Source: Embiotoca jacksoni
Lineage: Eukaryota > Chordata > Actinopteri > Embiotocidae
Length of the DNA: 64,000 nucleotides
Assembly (NCBI GenBank): GCA_022577435.1
Contig: JAKOON010000018.1
Location: forward strand, 8,827,656-8,891,655
Reading direction: 5' to 3'
The notes under the pieces were generated by a model. The model was not told the origin of the DNA. It did no database searches and saw nothing but the letters and a program-made list of their open reading frames with translations. Of this stretch, positions 1-11,580 are shown in pieces. The stretch's first letter is position 1; each line of letters starts with the position of its first letter. Made by a program: the position numbers and the translations under genes.

Positions 1-998
1 TTAAAAGATAAAAGAGTGAGTTGTAAATGTTGATGAAGTAATATTCTGTATCTGAGTCAATGTGTTTGTTAAAACAGATGGAGTCATTTCCTGAGTGCCA
101 GCTTTCCTGTCAAGGATTAGTGCAAAGATAACTGTCAGTGTTGCTTTAATTAAACAAGACTGGGATCAACCATTAAGATTATGAGTTTTATTTAGTAACA
201 ATAAACATATAGCTGATACTTTATGTCAAAATGTATATTTACAATCCTGAAAACGTTCTGTTTCTAATTTAAATTAAACTTAAAATGTATAATTTTCCTC
301 GAGTTCTGCATCCATTCTATTAACATTGATGCAACTTGACATTAGATTCACACTCTGTGCTCTTAAGTCAATCCAGTCGATCCAGTCTGGCGACACACTT
401 ATTTGTGCCCTTGAATGAGATGTTTGTGAACCATGTATTGAGAGGCAGCTGCTCGAATGTGAGGGGAGGAAATCAAATCTAAATAAACAAGTTGCACCAA
501 ATGTTTCATCAGCTGTCACGATGCGAGAGGAGGGTCACACAATGAGAATAGAGGCTTCCTCCTCTCTGTCTCCCTGCATGCTTTTTTTTTTGGAAAGCCT
601 GCCAACGTTTTGTGCAAGTGTAACGTTTTTCACGGAGCCAGTATCTGAAAAAAAGATCCAGATAATCAGCTCCTGACTAGTTTAGCTTGTGTTGTATTAT
701 ACTCTTGAGTTTATTCTTGTCTTTATCTTTGCATTAATTCCCTGTTTTCAGCTGCAGAAGTATACAACTTGGTATTTAGTTTGCTAATATATTTATATTA
801 TAGATGACAAACATACATAGTTTTTTTGGTCTTTGCACTTGTGCGTGAACGAATGCATGACATTACATGACTGTGTGTGCACACCCACATAAACCCATCC
901 ACCAAATGGCATACGTTACAGTATGATGTGTGTGAGTTCCTCTTTTTTGTTCTTTCCTTGTGTCCGCTGCATATCTGTGTATCTTCACATGTGTGTAG
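1..998. other. Non-coding AT-rich unique sequence
   Basis: No open frame of interest on either strand, no recognisable repeat family and no splice-bounded segment was seen. The base composition is AT-rich, with a short T run near 580-590. The 280-519 interval is open on the minus strand for 79 codons but looks random. I see nothing functional here. Confidence 0.7.
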
Positions 999-1022
999 GT
1001 GTGTGTGTGTGTGTGTGTGTGT
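999..1022. repeat. (GT)12 microsatellite
   Basis: A pure GT dinucleotide run of about 24 bases follows a looser GT-rich stretch that begins near 980. This is the shortest of the listed GT/CA arrays. Confidence 0.93.
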
Positions 1023-1139
1023 TACAGTTTGTGGAGGGTAGAAGTCAGGCCTAGGCCTTTGTAATGAGCAGCCTGGGTTCTTTCTGGTTCAGCTGCTCCT
1101 CTCTCTTATTTCACGCTGCGCTGCTCTTCAACTCCAGTG

Positions 1140-1335
1140 GCCCAGTGACTACAGTCCTGCCTCTCTCTCTTTTCCTCCTCTTCTCTCTCTCTTTCTCTAC
1201 CTTTACACCTCCTCTCCTCTTAATTTTGCTCTCACCCTCCTCCTTTTTGGAATTCCCTCATCTGTCTCTTCATTATTAATCTCCCTCTCTTTTCTACTAT
1301 TTCTTTGTTTCTCTCTCTGTGTTGTTGCACCTAAA
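1140..1335. repeat. Pyrimidine-rich (CT/TCTC) tract
   Basis: About 190 bases are strongly biased to C and T on the plus strand, with repeated CTCTCT and TCCTCC words. The stretch ends shortly before a GA/poly-A block. The apparent frames here (Ser/Leu/Phe-rich on plus, Arg/Glu/Lys-rich on minus) come from the composition bias and are not genes. Confidence 0.75.
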
Positions 1336-1365
1336 AATCTCAAAACGGTTACCGTGAGGGGATGG

Positions 1366-1382
1366 AAAGAGAGAGAGAGAGA

Positions 1383-1419
<37 letters not shown>
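1366..1419. repeat. (GA)n followed by A34 tract
   Basis: A short GA run (about 1366-1384) passes into 34 consecutive A residues (1386-1419). A poly-A this long, with GA-rich DNA before it, could be the tail of an old retroposed sequence on the plus strand. However, the DNA upstream (pyrimidine-rich, no recognisable SINE body) does not show one, so a slippage-grown homopolymer is the simpler reading. Confidence 0.93.
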
Positions 1420-1420
<1 letters not shown>

Positions 1421-1613
1421 CATGCATGAATGGTCAGTACTGCTCCATACCATTCATTCCAGTCAGTGAAGGGAGCTGCCCTTCAACGCTCCACCTCACC
1501 TCCTCCTTTTCCTGCACAGCCACCACCACCACCAGCACCACCTCCTCTACAGGCCTCTGTGGAGCAAAGGGGCCTGAGCTGCTTTAGTGTGGAGTGGTTT
1601 TAACTAGATGTTT

Positions 1614-1616
<3 letters not shown>

Positions 1617-1682
<66 letters not shown>
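1617..1682. repeat. (CA)33 microsatellite
   Basis: A pure CA run of 66 bases, ending at the sequence TGGTGCATGTGCACACAC. No interruption is visible, so it should be highly length-variable between individuals. Confidence 0.98.
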
Positions 1683-1684
<2 letters not shown>

Positions 1685-1689
1685 GTGCA

Positions 1690-3560
1690 TGTGCACACAC
1701 AGGAATCCTCCTTGTTCTTATGTATCTGCTTTGAAAGCAACTATTTCAGGAGTCTCAGACAGATATTTATTTATCTTTCACTGCCTCTTACATTTTGCTT
1801 CATTCTTTTCATTTGTACGACCTTGCATGTGTGTGTAAGCCCAGTTTAGGTCACTCAAACACAGTAAAGGTATGTAAAAGAATGAGAAAACAGAGTCCCC
1901 TCTCTTCCATCCAGTGCATTTGCCCACTGAAGCTTAGAGTACAGATGCAGCCAGTAAAGTGGTGCTGCCTCACTATAGTCCTGCATGCACACACTCATTC
2001 AATGGTTGCATTGAGAAGATGAAGGCACGGACAAATATGGAGTATTATTAGAATAGTAATACAAGAGGGAAGAAAAACAACTACGCCTTGACTTATTTTC
2101 CTTCTTTTGATGAGGGGGAAGAAAGGATGTTCCACAAAGGGTCCAATAAAAGCTGGCTTCCCCGAGTGGAGGCAGAGCGAAATGTTTTTGAACTCCGAGG
2201 GAATAAGTCTTCCAGGCCACTGTCTGGGAATTTGTCAGTTACTGAGTTAAGGTGTGCTGTGGAATTAAAAGCTTTGTGAGTGACATTATTGGGGGCAACT
2301 TTTAACAACTATATTGTTTTTTTTCTTCTGTTTTTTTGGTTTTTTTTTTTGGCAAAAGCTAATGAATCCGTTAAACTTTTATGTGTGGCTGTTGATATAT
2401 GTGCAGTAAAATCTGCCATTTTGATTGTTGGTTTTCGGTGGCAGTTATCTCTTTGAGGCCAAAGTGTAAAGATAAATGAAATTCTTTGTTCCCTCGAAGG
2501 AGAGTTTTAGTTTCACAGTTGAAATATTAATGTGCATGTATTTTGAATTTGATTTGTGCTTCCACTTGACAACCAAGTTTAACTATATTATACTTCAAAA
2601 TATTGTTTTATTTCTAGAATGGTAACAGAGAGATACTTTGTTATTTTGCTATTAAACACAAATCACTTTAGTATTTGGTATTTGTTAAATCACAAAACAC
2701 TTAGCTCAAACGTCCCATTTTAAGCGGATAATCTGGAATAACAAATGCTCTTTAATTTATTTTATTGATTTTAACAATGCAGGCAGTGACAATCATCTTT
2801 TAATCTCAACAGTTTATAATGTGGTCTGGCAAGTATGAAAGCATGTGTGTAATGGATGTGCAAATGTGTCATCTACTCACAAAGATTAAATAATTAAATT
2901 CAAATGCGGCTGGGAAATAACTGAGGCAAACATGTTTAATAAGTATCTTTAAAGCACAATATAACAGTATTAGAGACTAACATTACTCTAAATGCTGATT
3001 TAGCACTGTTATATGTCAAATGTCAGAAGCCTTATTTGGCTGCAGAACTCTTCACACCTTGCCCTCTGTGACAGCAATCCTCAGAGAATGAATCAATTTA
3101 CACCACACTATGGATATTAAAGCAGGTGATAAATATAATCGTCTCTGGCGATCACCTTCCAAAGTAGCCGTGTAACTGTTTTCAGCGGCGTGAAATCCTT
3201 TATCAAGCCGTCGCTGGTTGACAGAAACAATTATCCAGAGAGGGAGGTAAATGAATAAAATTAGCACTTTGGAGCCCCCTTGCACATTTGTGCCTGTGGC
3301 TATCACCATGCGACTACTTCCCAAACTCTTATCATGAGCACGGCACCACAACGACACAGGATTTGTATATAGCACAGTAACCCTCACCCAGTTCACAATG
3401 CCACTCCGTAAAAACACACATACACACGTTTACCCACACGATCCAGGCTTGGTTTAATCACAATGTGTGGTGGTGGAGTTCATAATGTACTAATTTTTGC
3501 TGTGTAGGATTCCAAACCAAAAAACTGTGGTTGTAATGTGTATGTGTGAATGTACGTGTG
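1690..3560. other. Non-coding unique sequence
   Basis: Mixed AT-rich DNA with T runs at about 2317-2350. The interval 2093-2308 is open on both strands for about 65-70 codons, but the two readings share no familiar motif. The minus-strand open stretch at 3052-3417 (121 codons) starts within unique DNA and has no domain I recognise; its composition is not clearly coding. No splice-bounded exon was found. Confidence 0.6.
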
Positions 3561-3561
3561 T

Positions 3562-3566
<5 letters not shown>

Positions 3567-3626
<60 letters not shown>
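3567..3626. repeat. (TG)30 microsatellite
   Basis: A pure TG run of 60 bases, preceded by a degenerate GT-rich lead-in (3537-3566) that suggests the older, decayed edge of the same array. Confidence 0.98.
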
Positions 3627-3628
<2 letters not shown>

Positions 3629-3779
3629 CACCAGGCTTTGCGCACAGAGGAACCTCGGTTCACATACTTGACATACATTTTTATTGCAACAGGAAACACT
3701 TAGGCCAAATGCTCGCATGTTCAGAGGTGACTTGCGGTTTTGAAACTGGGCATTCCTTTCTGATCTCTGCCTGGGAGCC

Positions 3780-3912
3780 GAGAGAAAGAGAGAGAGAGAG
3801 AGACTATTAAATGAGGTCATAATTGTTTCCTCCCTCCCTTCCTTCACCCCCCCCCACACACCCCCACACACACCCTTCCCCCAGACCCCCCACACCCCCC
3901 ACCACCTCCTTC
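3780..3912. repeat. (GA)n run and C-rich CCCCAC tract
   Basis: A GA run at about 3788-3802 is followed after 40 bases by a C-rich stretch (3846-3905) with runs of up to nine C separated by A or ACA. On the minus strand this gives several G runs in close succession, compatible with a G-quadruplex. No gene here. Confidence 0.85.
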
Positions 3913-5145
3913 ACTGGTCCCCTGCATAGTATTTCCTGTTAGGACGGCAACCAGACAGCCTTTATTTAGCCTGTGCTCATTTCCCTAAATTAATACCCCT
4001 CGCCCACATCTATGGCATGGGATCCTGTTTTGTGAACCTAATAAAAGTTTGGTAAATGCTCTGCAATTTGTTACACTGGAAACAAAAGAGCCTGGAGTGT
4101 TGGGCAAGGTGCTGTTAGCTTGGGCCTTGTTTTCAGTGCTGCGGTTATCAGCGGGGAGGATGTATAACAAATACACACTTCTTCCGAGGACATCGGCACA
4201 TTTCACAGAAGCACCTACAGAGTGAACCAAACCACGTTAAATTGACATTGTATTTGTAAAGCATAATCTTTCAATACGATTTTGTCCCATGCACCAACCT
4301 ATCGAAGGATGTTTGTCACTAGTTTCAAACCACAGCAGTATCCACATCCCTTGGGGTATAATTTGGACATTTTAAATGTCGAGGGAGTACTCAGGTATGT
4401 TTGGAGAATTAGGTTACACTGAAACTGAAATCTGGTGATCTCGAAAACTCCTCCAAGACACCTGGGGATCCGTGGGCCCCAGTTTGCAACCCATTAAATT
4501 TACAGTTATATAACTAGAGAGCACATTTCTCTGCCTAGACTGCACGATCCTCAACATTTGTTCTGGAAAATCTTTAGAAACTTTAAATCTGCATCTGGAT
4601 TCTGGTTGTCATCAAATTATCTAGTTTTTTTTTTTTTACTAGTCCTGAAAAAAATCCTGGATCTTGATGTGTGTTTATAAAAAAATAAATCACTTACTTC
4701 TTGGAATATGGCCTCCTCTTTGACCGAAATAAACACACAAACTAAACCCAAACCTAAAAACCTCCTTTATCGGTGTAATAAAGTAAACAACCGGAGTGAT
4801 TCTGATTGGTTTGTATCAGTCTTCTGTACATTTTCTTCTATACATTTCCGTGTGCATTTCAAGGCAGCTCATCTTGTATTGTTAATTACAGTATGTGCTT
4901 TATCGATATCACATCAGAGATTTAAAGTAACCTAATAAGACTGTGCTTCCACTCCAATGTGTTGAAAGTGCTACATCCCTTATAAGAGAGTGCCACTGGT
5001 TATCATCTTAACTTTTCACAAATCTAATTTCTCTCTGGGCAAGCATTTAAATGCTAAATGACTGATAAGTGCAGCTTGGACTGCATGCGTGTGGTTCCTC
5101 CTTCAGCTGGATTGAGATAAGAAACTTTGCTGAGCCTATTTTTTT
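3913..5145. other. Non-coding unique sequence with a possible old transposon scrap
   Basis: Mostly AT-rich unique DNA. The stretch 4430-4500 (..CTGGGGATCCGTGGGCCCC.. then GTTTGCAACCC) resembles the inside of the fish hAT-type non-autonomous elements whose ends read GTTGAGAACCACTG. No pair of inverted ends remains, so this is a weak call. T runs occur at 4625-4638 and 5140-5148. Confidence 0.45.
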
Positions 5146-5149
5146 TTTC

Positions 5150-5480
5150 ATTCCCTTTTCCAGTGGGGGCAGCGATAACTCCCCAGCTCTTCATTTGCTG
5201 CTTATTTGGCATCATTATGTGTAATCGGCCTAATAGAATATGTCAGTGGTAATGCGCGGTGGTTTGGCACGATGAACACGCTATCTTCCTTTTGAAGCGG
5301 TGTGGCAGAATGACATCCATCGCAGAGGAATCTTTGGACCAAATAGAAGGTTTCACATTGCAAAATTAGAGTATCGATGCCATCCTAGCAGCCCCGTAAC
5401 CAGAACAAAGAAAAGAGGGATGGTGAGAGAGGGAGAAAAAGCAACAGAGAGAAAGGAATTGGGATAAGCGTTATAGGATA
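5150..5480. promoter_or_regulatory. Candidate conserved non-coding block
   Basis: This is complex sequence without simple repeats, with words such as GTAATCGGCCTAATAG, GGTAATGCGC and CATCATTATG that resemble homeodomain-rich enhancers. A good splice acceptor (pyrimidine tract then CAG) ends at about 5163, but every frame after it meets a stop within about 30 codons, so a coding exon is not supported. The regulatory call rests on sequence texture only and needs an alignment. Confidence 0.22.
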
Positions 5481-6539
5481 TCCAGGAAAAATACTATTGC
5501 TATGGCTAAGCCAGGAATAATGACTTTATTGAATTTGACTGTGGTGCATTACAGTCTTGCATTCTTGAATGATTGACTTCTCTCTTTTAATGTTTTCTTT
5601 TCTTCTTATTTTCTCTTCCCTGTAAGACATTCATCTTTGGCCAGAGACATAAAAATAATGCTTCTCACAGGCGACCAGCAATTGACCTTGGGGTTTTCTT
5701 CGCTACGCTTCAGTTCCAACAGAAATTGTACTTCACTAATTGTGTATAAAAATGTACTTTGAACTCAGTGGGGAACTTTAACATGATTTTTGCCCTCGAC
5801 TGATGCCCCGGCTCAATCGGTTCATGATTTGTGTCAGTGTTTTGAATATATATATACTTTTTATTCAGTTGTTTCATGTCCCCGGCAGAAGTACAGTAGC
5901 TCATCAAAATCCAGCTCTGTTGCCATCTCCAAAGGCGATGCCTCGGCTTGAATAGTTTAAAGAGAAAGTGCACTATATTCAATTTACGCTGCATTCTTTT
6001 TTTGTTTGATTGAAATTATGTACGCATACACAAACACAGACTCTGATCTCACCAGTGTCCATGCGCCATCGTACACACACACTTCCCACAAAAAAAAAAA
6101 AAAAAAACCACAATCTAACGCCACACATCGTACACACTTGCTCAGTTCCCTGATGCACACACACTCACTCACACCCAGGCAGAGTCCCTAAACCATGACA
6201 TCCAGGACCGTGCTATAATTACAAGGCAGATGAACACATGGCGACAAAGCGGTCTCGGGAGGGGAGCGGAGCAGAGCGGAGCGACAGAGGTAATGATCTC
6301 TGGAACAAAAGAGGCAGACCTGGGAGAACAGGTTCAAGAGTCAGCCACAGGGCCACACAACACCACAGGCATGACCTTGGAGAACTTTCTAGAACACTCG
6401 AGACTCTTTCTCCTGCTCTCCCATGCAACGTGTTACCTCATGTTTACGTGCGAGTGTGTACTAGTTTGCTTGTGAGTCTCCTCGGGAGTGCGTACGCGTG
6501 AGTGGTTGTGTGTGAGCGGGTTGCGTTCAAAGGCAGACG
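5481..6539. other. Non-coding sequence with A18 run and CA-rich patches
   Basis: AT-rich DNA up to about 6000, then a CA-rich patch (6026-6180) interrupted by an 18-base A run at 6090-6107. Between 6240 and 6400 the base composition is more GC-rich, and two plus frames stay open for about 80 codons over the same bases. Neither shows a recognisable domain. Confidence 0.6.
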
Positions 6540-6840
6540 TGTCCTCGGGGGAGGAAAACCCTAGAAATTGGTTATTGTATCACTGAGGCTATTTACCTAT
6601 TTTGGGGATTAACATATTTAATTCCCCCTCTTAATCCCGTTGGAGTTAATGCCCTCGCATTTCCAATTATCTGACTAAGTGTAACGCAGAGGGAGTCAGG
6701 GCTTCTTCTCTTGCCTGTAACTGGGTTTAGCATGCAGGTCGCAGTGCTGTAGCTACAGTGTGTGGTGTCTTCAAAGGCAACTTGTTTACGCAATGGTTTA
6801 ATTGACTTACCAGACTGACTAACTTTTTGTTCTGACATTT
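6540..6840. promoter_or_regulatory. Candidate enhancer block with paired TAATCC-type sites
   Basis: The sequence carries GGGATTAA (6605-6612) and TTAATCCC (6631-6638) as an inverted pair, then GAGTTAATGCC and CCAATTATCTGAC. GGATTA/TAATCC is the established recognition core of OTX/PITX/Goosecoid-class homeodomains. The block is free of simple repeats and has no coding frame of note. Enhancer function is inferred. Confidence 0.3.
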
Positions 6841-9800
6841 TTCAATTCTAACTTTATTTAACCTGATGAGGTTGAGGTGCAGTTGAAGAATAAATTATTG
6901 TTTTTGTCCTTTGTACATTATATAGCTGCTGTGATGTGTGTTTGATGATGTTTCATGCCTTCGTGTCTCAGACAGAAATCACCCTAAATGATCATCTGCC
7001 TCTCTCTGTTTTAGATCAATTAAGAGCAGCATTGAAGCCTGTAATTTACACAACTGTTATCTGTTTGGTGAAATTTATTTCCTTGAACATTCCCCTGAAC
7101 CAAAAGCTTGTCCTAACCCTAATCACCGAGGGGCGCGCTATACATACACAGAACCTGAGGGGGGAACAGACTTTGAGACAGGACCGTCTCTGACATGGCC
7201 TGCCACCAGAGCTAATCGCCACCATTCTAGTCAATGCTTGATATTCCACCAGACGCAGAGCTGCACGTGTCAGCAGCATCCTGGAAGTGTCTCAGCGCTC
7301 CACTTCGCTAATGTGTCAAGTCTATTTTTTTAAGGAAGCTGGACGGAGATCGCGTCAAGCTGCACAAAGCAGAAGACCGGGGCATGAAGTCAGACAGAGA
7401 AAAGTATAGAACATACGGCTAATTTTCAAAAATTAAAAAAAAAAAAAAAAAATGTTGAACAATGTTTAGCTGCTACATGCACAAAAATCTATTAAAAATG
7501 ACCAAATCAATAAGTAAAACAAACAAACAAAAAACAGGCAAACAAAACGCTGAACTTCCGGTATGCTCCTGTTGGGGTATGAAGCCGTGCAGAGGATGGA
7601 ACAAACCAGCGTCTCACATTCAACGTGACGTACCAGAGGTCAGTGGAAAATAACTGAGTCGGTTTAAATGTTGCTAAAAGAGGTCAATGTTAAAAGACAT
7701 CTGCGATATTTAACAGAGTAGTTAAATCGAAGATCAACTGAATTAATCCGCAAGAATGTGCAATTACAGTCTGACCTGTAGCAACGCCTGGTACATGATC
7801 ATTTTTCCCTGCCGGTATGAATATCCAGCATGAGCATCAGGGTTTTTATGCCAAAATGAGACCGACACCAACTGAAGAGATTTACAAATGCTGGTTGCAG
7901 ACATGAAAGAGAATATACAGAACAATTTTGAACTTCTCTGTTGTTGAGATATTAGATCAGCAAAAAAAAAAAAAAAAATCACATGAAGAGTTTTAAACGT
8001 TGGGCGATGAAAAAGAGGCAACATTTTTCCTTAAAGATTTAGACAACCTTTGAATGAAAATCCTCAAATATCAAGAAAGCATCTACTCTTCACTTCATCC
8101 CAGTTAGACAGCTGAGAGCAAAGATCTAGCAGTATACATGGATGTATTTACTGTAGCTAAATAGCTAAAAAGGCACACACACATGCAGGCAGTACATCCG
8201 CACATGGAAGCGAACCCTTCGCCTCCTCTGAGGCTGTAATCACAGGGGTCAGTCTGCTCTGTGTCAGTTGTCAGATGGTGAAAAAACAGAGAGCAAAGCT
8301 TTTAGCCGCCTGTGTGACTCTGTCTGATAAAAACAGTAGAGTAAGCGTTTGAGGACTACAAATAAATAATAAGTATATATGCTTTTTTTTATTTACATTA
8401 CTCATGCATGCAGATACAAGCACAATGAGTGTTTGTATTGAAGCTGCTGCCTCTGAACACGTGGGATTGCATTTGCCCCTGCACTGCCTTCCAAAGTCAT
8501 CATCTCAAAGGGAGCAGGAGATGCATCAAATACTTCCTAGATGTACAGTATGTGCCTGTTTTTATGCGTCACAGCCGCTGATGATGAGTGCATTCTTCAT
8601 TAATCAAATAATTACATGAAGGCTGCATGGAGCAAAGTTGTAAACCTTTAAGATGTTTTTTTTTTTTTTTTTTTTTTCTTTACGCTCTCGTACATTCACC
8701 ATAATTGCCATGTGCCAGTTCCTGCATGCCGAGCGACCACAGACAGCATGTGCATCTGTCAGGTCCCATTAAATTCCTGAAAATTCTGCATCATTTAGGA
8801 TGCATTTTGTTTAAAGCATCCCAAGCGAAAAAGTGAAATGTCAAGCTTGATCTAAAACATGGTCATGTTGTCTTCAAGTTTTTTTTTTTTTTTTTTCCTA
8901 CTGTACATCTACGAATCTTGAAAGCAAGACAAATTTGGAGAGACTTTGTCTGAGCCAATATCAAAGGACTATTCAGGGTCACAGCCGCATGACCCATAAG
9001 CTCTCGGATGATTGTGGATGAGACTGTCCCTTGTCATGAGACCCCAGTCCGCTGGCACGATCTACAGAACCATGATCTCGCTAACAAACCATTAAAGAAT
9101 GCATCAGGTTTAATAGATGTAACATATCCACTCATGGGGACTCTCACATGCATGAATATGTGTGAGTTATGTTTTATTTGATGAAATGTGTGTGAGTTGT
9201 TGTGATGCATTTACTTCCACAAACCTACAGAAACCTTGTGGTGAGTTGACAAAACAAATGATGTAACCTCAAATTCGCTCTGACTGACCATCAAAATTAC
9301 GCCGCCTGTGGCAATAAAACTGTATATTTCCAACAGATGACTAACAGTACAGCATCCAACAAGTGCAAAACATATTCTGTTATTGCCACTGCTATCGATT
9401 GATTCATTTAAGATTCCACACGAGGACGTGCATGTTTTAACAAACAGCTATACAGCCTCACCATCATCACATCTATTCAAACAGCAAGAGAACCAGGATG
9501 TGTTCTATGAGAGAGAATATTTTGAGGCAATCAGTAGAGAGCCAAGTGAACTATTGGAAGATCAAAAAAGAAGAAAAAAAGGGTCAATGCGTTTGAAAAT
9601 GTGTTGATAATCTAAGTCAGAATGAGAATTCTGCTAATGCTACACAAAAATATTTACATTTTAGTGTTTTTACACTTAAGTAAAAATACTTAATCCTCTC
9701 TGTAAAACAATTCTTGTCATTAATAAAACCACGTTTCTTTGACTTAACAAAACATTTAAGAATATCATTTTTAAATCCAACTACTGTCTAGTTTTGTAAC

Positions 9801-10039
9801 AACTCTCAATTCAATTTTGATTCTTTCAGTAGAAAACAGAAGGGCCGGCATTATTTACGAGACGACACACAGCCGAGTCACTCTGGACAAATTGTCCTTC
9901 CTCCCTTCCACATAAAGATCTCTTTATCTGCCCTGTGGAGCGACACGGCCGATCCAGCATCTCTCCTCTCTAGCAGCACTTGTTGTACTGCAACCCATTC
10001 CTGAAACAGAAAAGCCCCAGTCTTTCATTTGACAAGTTT
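6841..10039. other. Non-coding AT-rich sequence with homopolymer runs
   Basis: Unique AT-rich DNA with A runs at about 7436-7452 and 7962-7978, and T runs at about 8656-8677 and 8879-8896. A strong acceptor-like pyrimidine tract ending TTTTAG lies at about 7014 but has no convincing donor or open frame after it. The stretch 9655-9705 (..ACACTTAAGTAAAAATACTTAA..) resembles the inside of the MITE described at 40523-41303 and may be a small remnant. No gene seen. Confidence 0.6.
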
Positions 10040-10043
10040 GGGT

Positions 10044-10133
10044 CTTCCTCCTCCTCCTCCTCCTCCTCCTCCTTCTCCTCCTCCTTCTCCTCCTCCCTCT
10101 CCTCGTCCTCCTCTTCTCTCCCCCCGCCCTTCC
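10044..10133. repeat. (CTC)n / (TCC)n trinucleotide tract
   Basis: About 90 bases of imperfect TCC triplets with TTC interruptions, passing into C-rich DNA. The translations are poly-Pro or poly-Arg/Gly frames on the two strands and are artefacts of the repeat. Confidence 0.93.
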
Positions 10134-10760
10134 CATGCTCCATTCGGTGGTGACAATCCAGTCATTATACCATCTTCACCCTGTCTGCAAACCTCCCCCC
10201 CACCCCACCCCACCTCACTCTACACTTCTGCGCTGCCCTCGGTCCTTCCCTATCACCCCTCCCCTCTCGCTCAGCTACTATGAGCTATATTACTTTGACC
10301 CCAGCCCATCAATCTGCTTCAATTGGATAATGATCTGTAATCACGTTCTTTCAGGGGAGTCTATAAAACAAGCCGGGGCCTCAGCACCCCTCCTGAGAGG
10401 GCTCCTTCTGTTCCCTCACCCCCCCCCCCACACACACACACACATTTGATCCAGGCGCTTCTCCTTTCAGCTCTCAAGCCCCCACTAAATACCCTCGCAC
10501 ATGGGCAGCCGCTGCAGCCGGCGGTTGGCCTTGTAAAGGGAGTGGAGGAGGGTGTGTGGGGTGTTTGTGGGGGTGGGGTGGATTGATGGCTCCGCTGTTG
10601 ATTTTTCATGGCCCCCGCTCTCCAATGGAAAGGGCCTAAGAGGGACAAGGTGGAGCCCAGCAGGAGGGAGCGGGGACACAGGAGAGGGAGAAGGAAAAAG
10701 AGGGGGAGTTTTAAACTAGGCTCAGTTCCTACCAAGACAAGGGCCCCCCGCCCCTCACAT
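10134..10760. promoter_or_regulatory. GC-rich block with TATA-like word; candidate regulatory element
   Basis: This block is richer in GC than its surroundings. It holds the homeodomain-like stretch TTGGATAATGATCTGTAATC (10324-10343), followed by TCTATAAAAC at about 10360-10369. Short C and CA runs lie at 10419-10444. G-rich DNA with several runs of three to five G lies at about 10543-10580 (quadruplex-capable). The TATA-like word might mark a promoter, but no transcript or first exon can be shown. A cis-regulatory block is the better guess. Confidence 0.25.
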
Positions 10761-11219
10761 TAAAGCTGACCCTCCATTAGGTCGTTTTGTACGACAGGCT
10801 TGTAATCGATAGAGCCTTATAGGCGAACAGGAGGAACGGCGTGGGGTGGGGCCAGTGGGCGTCATGGGTGTCAAGGAAAGAGTAGGAGGAGAGGGATAAA
10901 GAGAGAGATTAGGATAAGGTTGATGGACAGGGAGAAAGAGGCAATGAATGAATAAGTAAATGAATGAAGTGGAATGGAAAGCAAATTAAGCCAAGAGCTT
11001 TCGCCTCCTTCCACCACGTTTTAGGCTCCTTTTTTTTCAACTGAATTGGGTTTTAAAAATAATCCGAACATGAGAAAAAGTTGGAAATCAAAATTGGACT
11101 TGCTGATAAAATCAAGAGAATAAACACTGGCTAATAATGGTCTAGGACCAAATTTCACTTTCTATTTTTTCACCGACGTTCCTCTTCAGTTTGTTTGGAG
11201 AGGGAAATGACTTAATGTG
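10761..11219. other. Non-coding sequence, purine-rich in part
   Basis: A GA-rich stretch (about 10870-10990) with repeated GAATGAAT-type words, then AT-rich DNA. No gene, repeat family or splice-bounded segment recognised. Confidence 0.6.
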
Positions 11220-11580
11220 TGTTACTGTATGAGATCTTAAGTGGTGTTATCACATGTGGAGATAAGATCTGAAGGGGGAGAGCGAACACAAGGGGCTGTT
11301 TTCACAGCATATTGCACATTTCCAAGTCAAAACTGACCCAGCTTGCCACCTCAGTTAACAGTTATCAATTGTTCTGTGGGGCCTCCATTGTGACCGGTGG
11401 CACGGCAAGCTGCGTTCTCGTTCGCGTAAAACACACGTGCACTTTTAGAGCGCAGTTCAGGAGGCGAGCGGAGCAGCTTGACCGCAATTTAAAACGCCAT
11501 CAGTTCAGCAGGGGCTTTTGTGGAATATCTTCTGCGCTCTTGAATATACATAAAAAGGCCGTAGAGGTTTAAGGGCCATA
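11220..11580. promoter_or_regulatory. Candidate enhancer with GATA / E-box / GATA palindrome
   Basis: AGATCTTA (11232-11239) and TAAGATCT (11263-11270) are perfect inverted arms. Between and overlapping them lie TTATC (11247-11251), the E-box palindrome CACATGTG (11251-11258) and GATAA (11261-11265). Two GATA sites thus face each other across an E-box. The 300 bases after it are complex and repeat-free. GATA and bHLH factors are known to bind adjacent sites; occupancy here is inference. Confidence 0.3.

Noticed and set aside
5163..5420. Exon after the strong acceptor at about 5163, with GTGAGA near 5421
   Set aside because: All frames stop within about 30 codons and the donor is poor.
7110..7125. 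Telomere-like CCTAACCCTAA
   Set aside because: Fewer than two units, no array.
10360..10369. TATA box of a gene promoter
   Set aside because: The word TCTATAAAAC alone is weak, and no first exon or start region could be linked to it.
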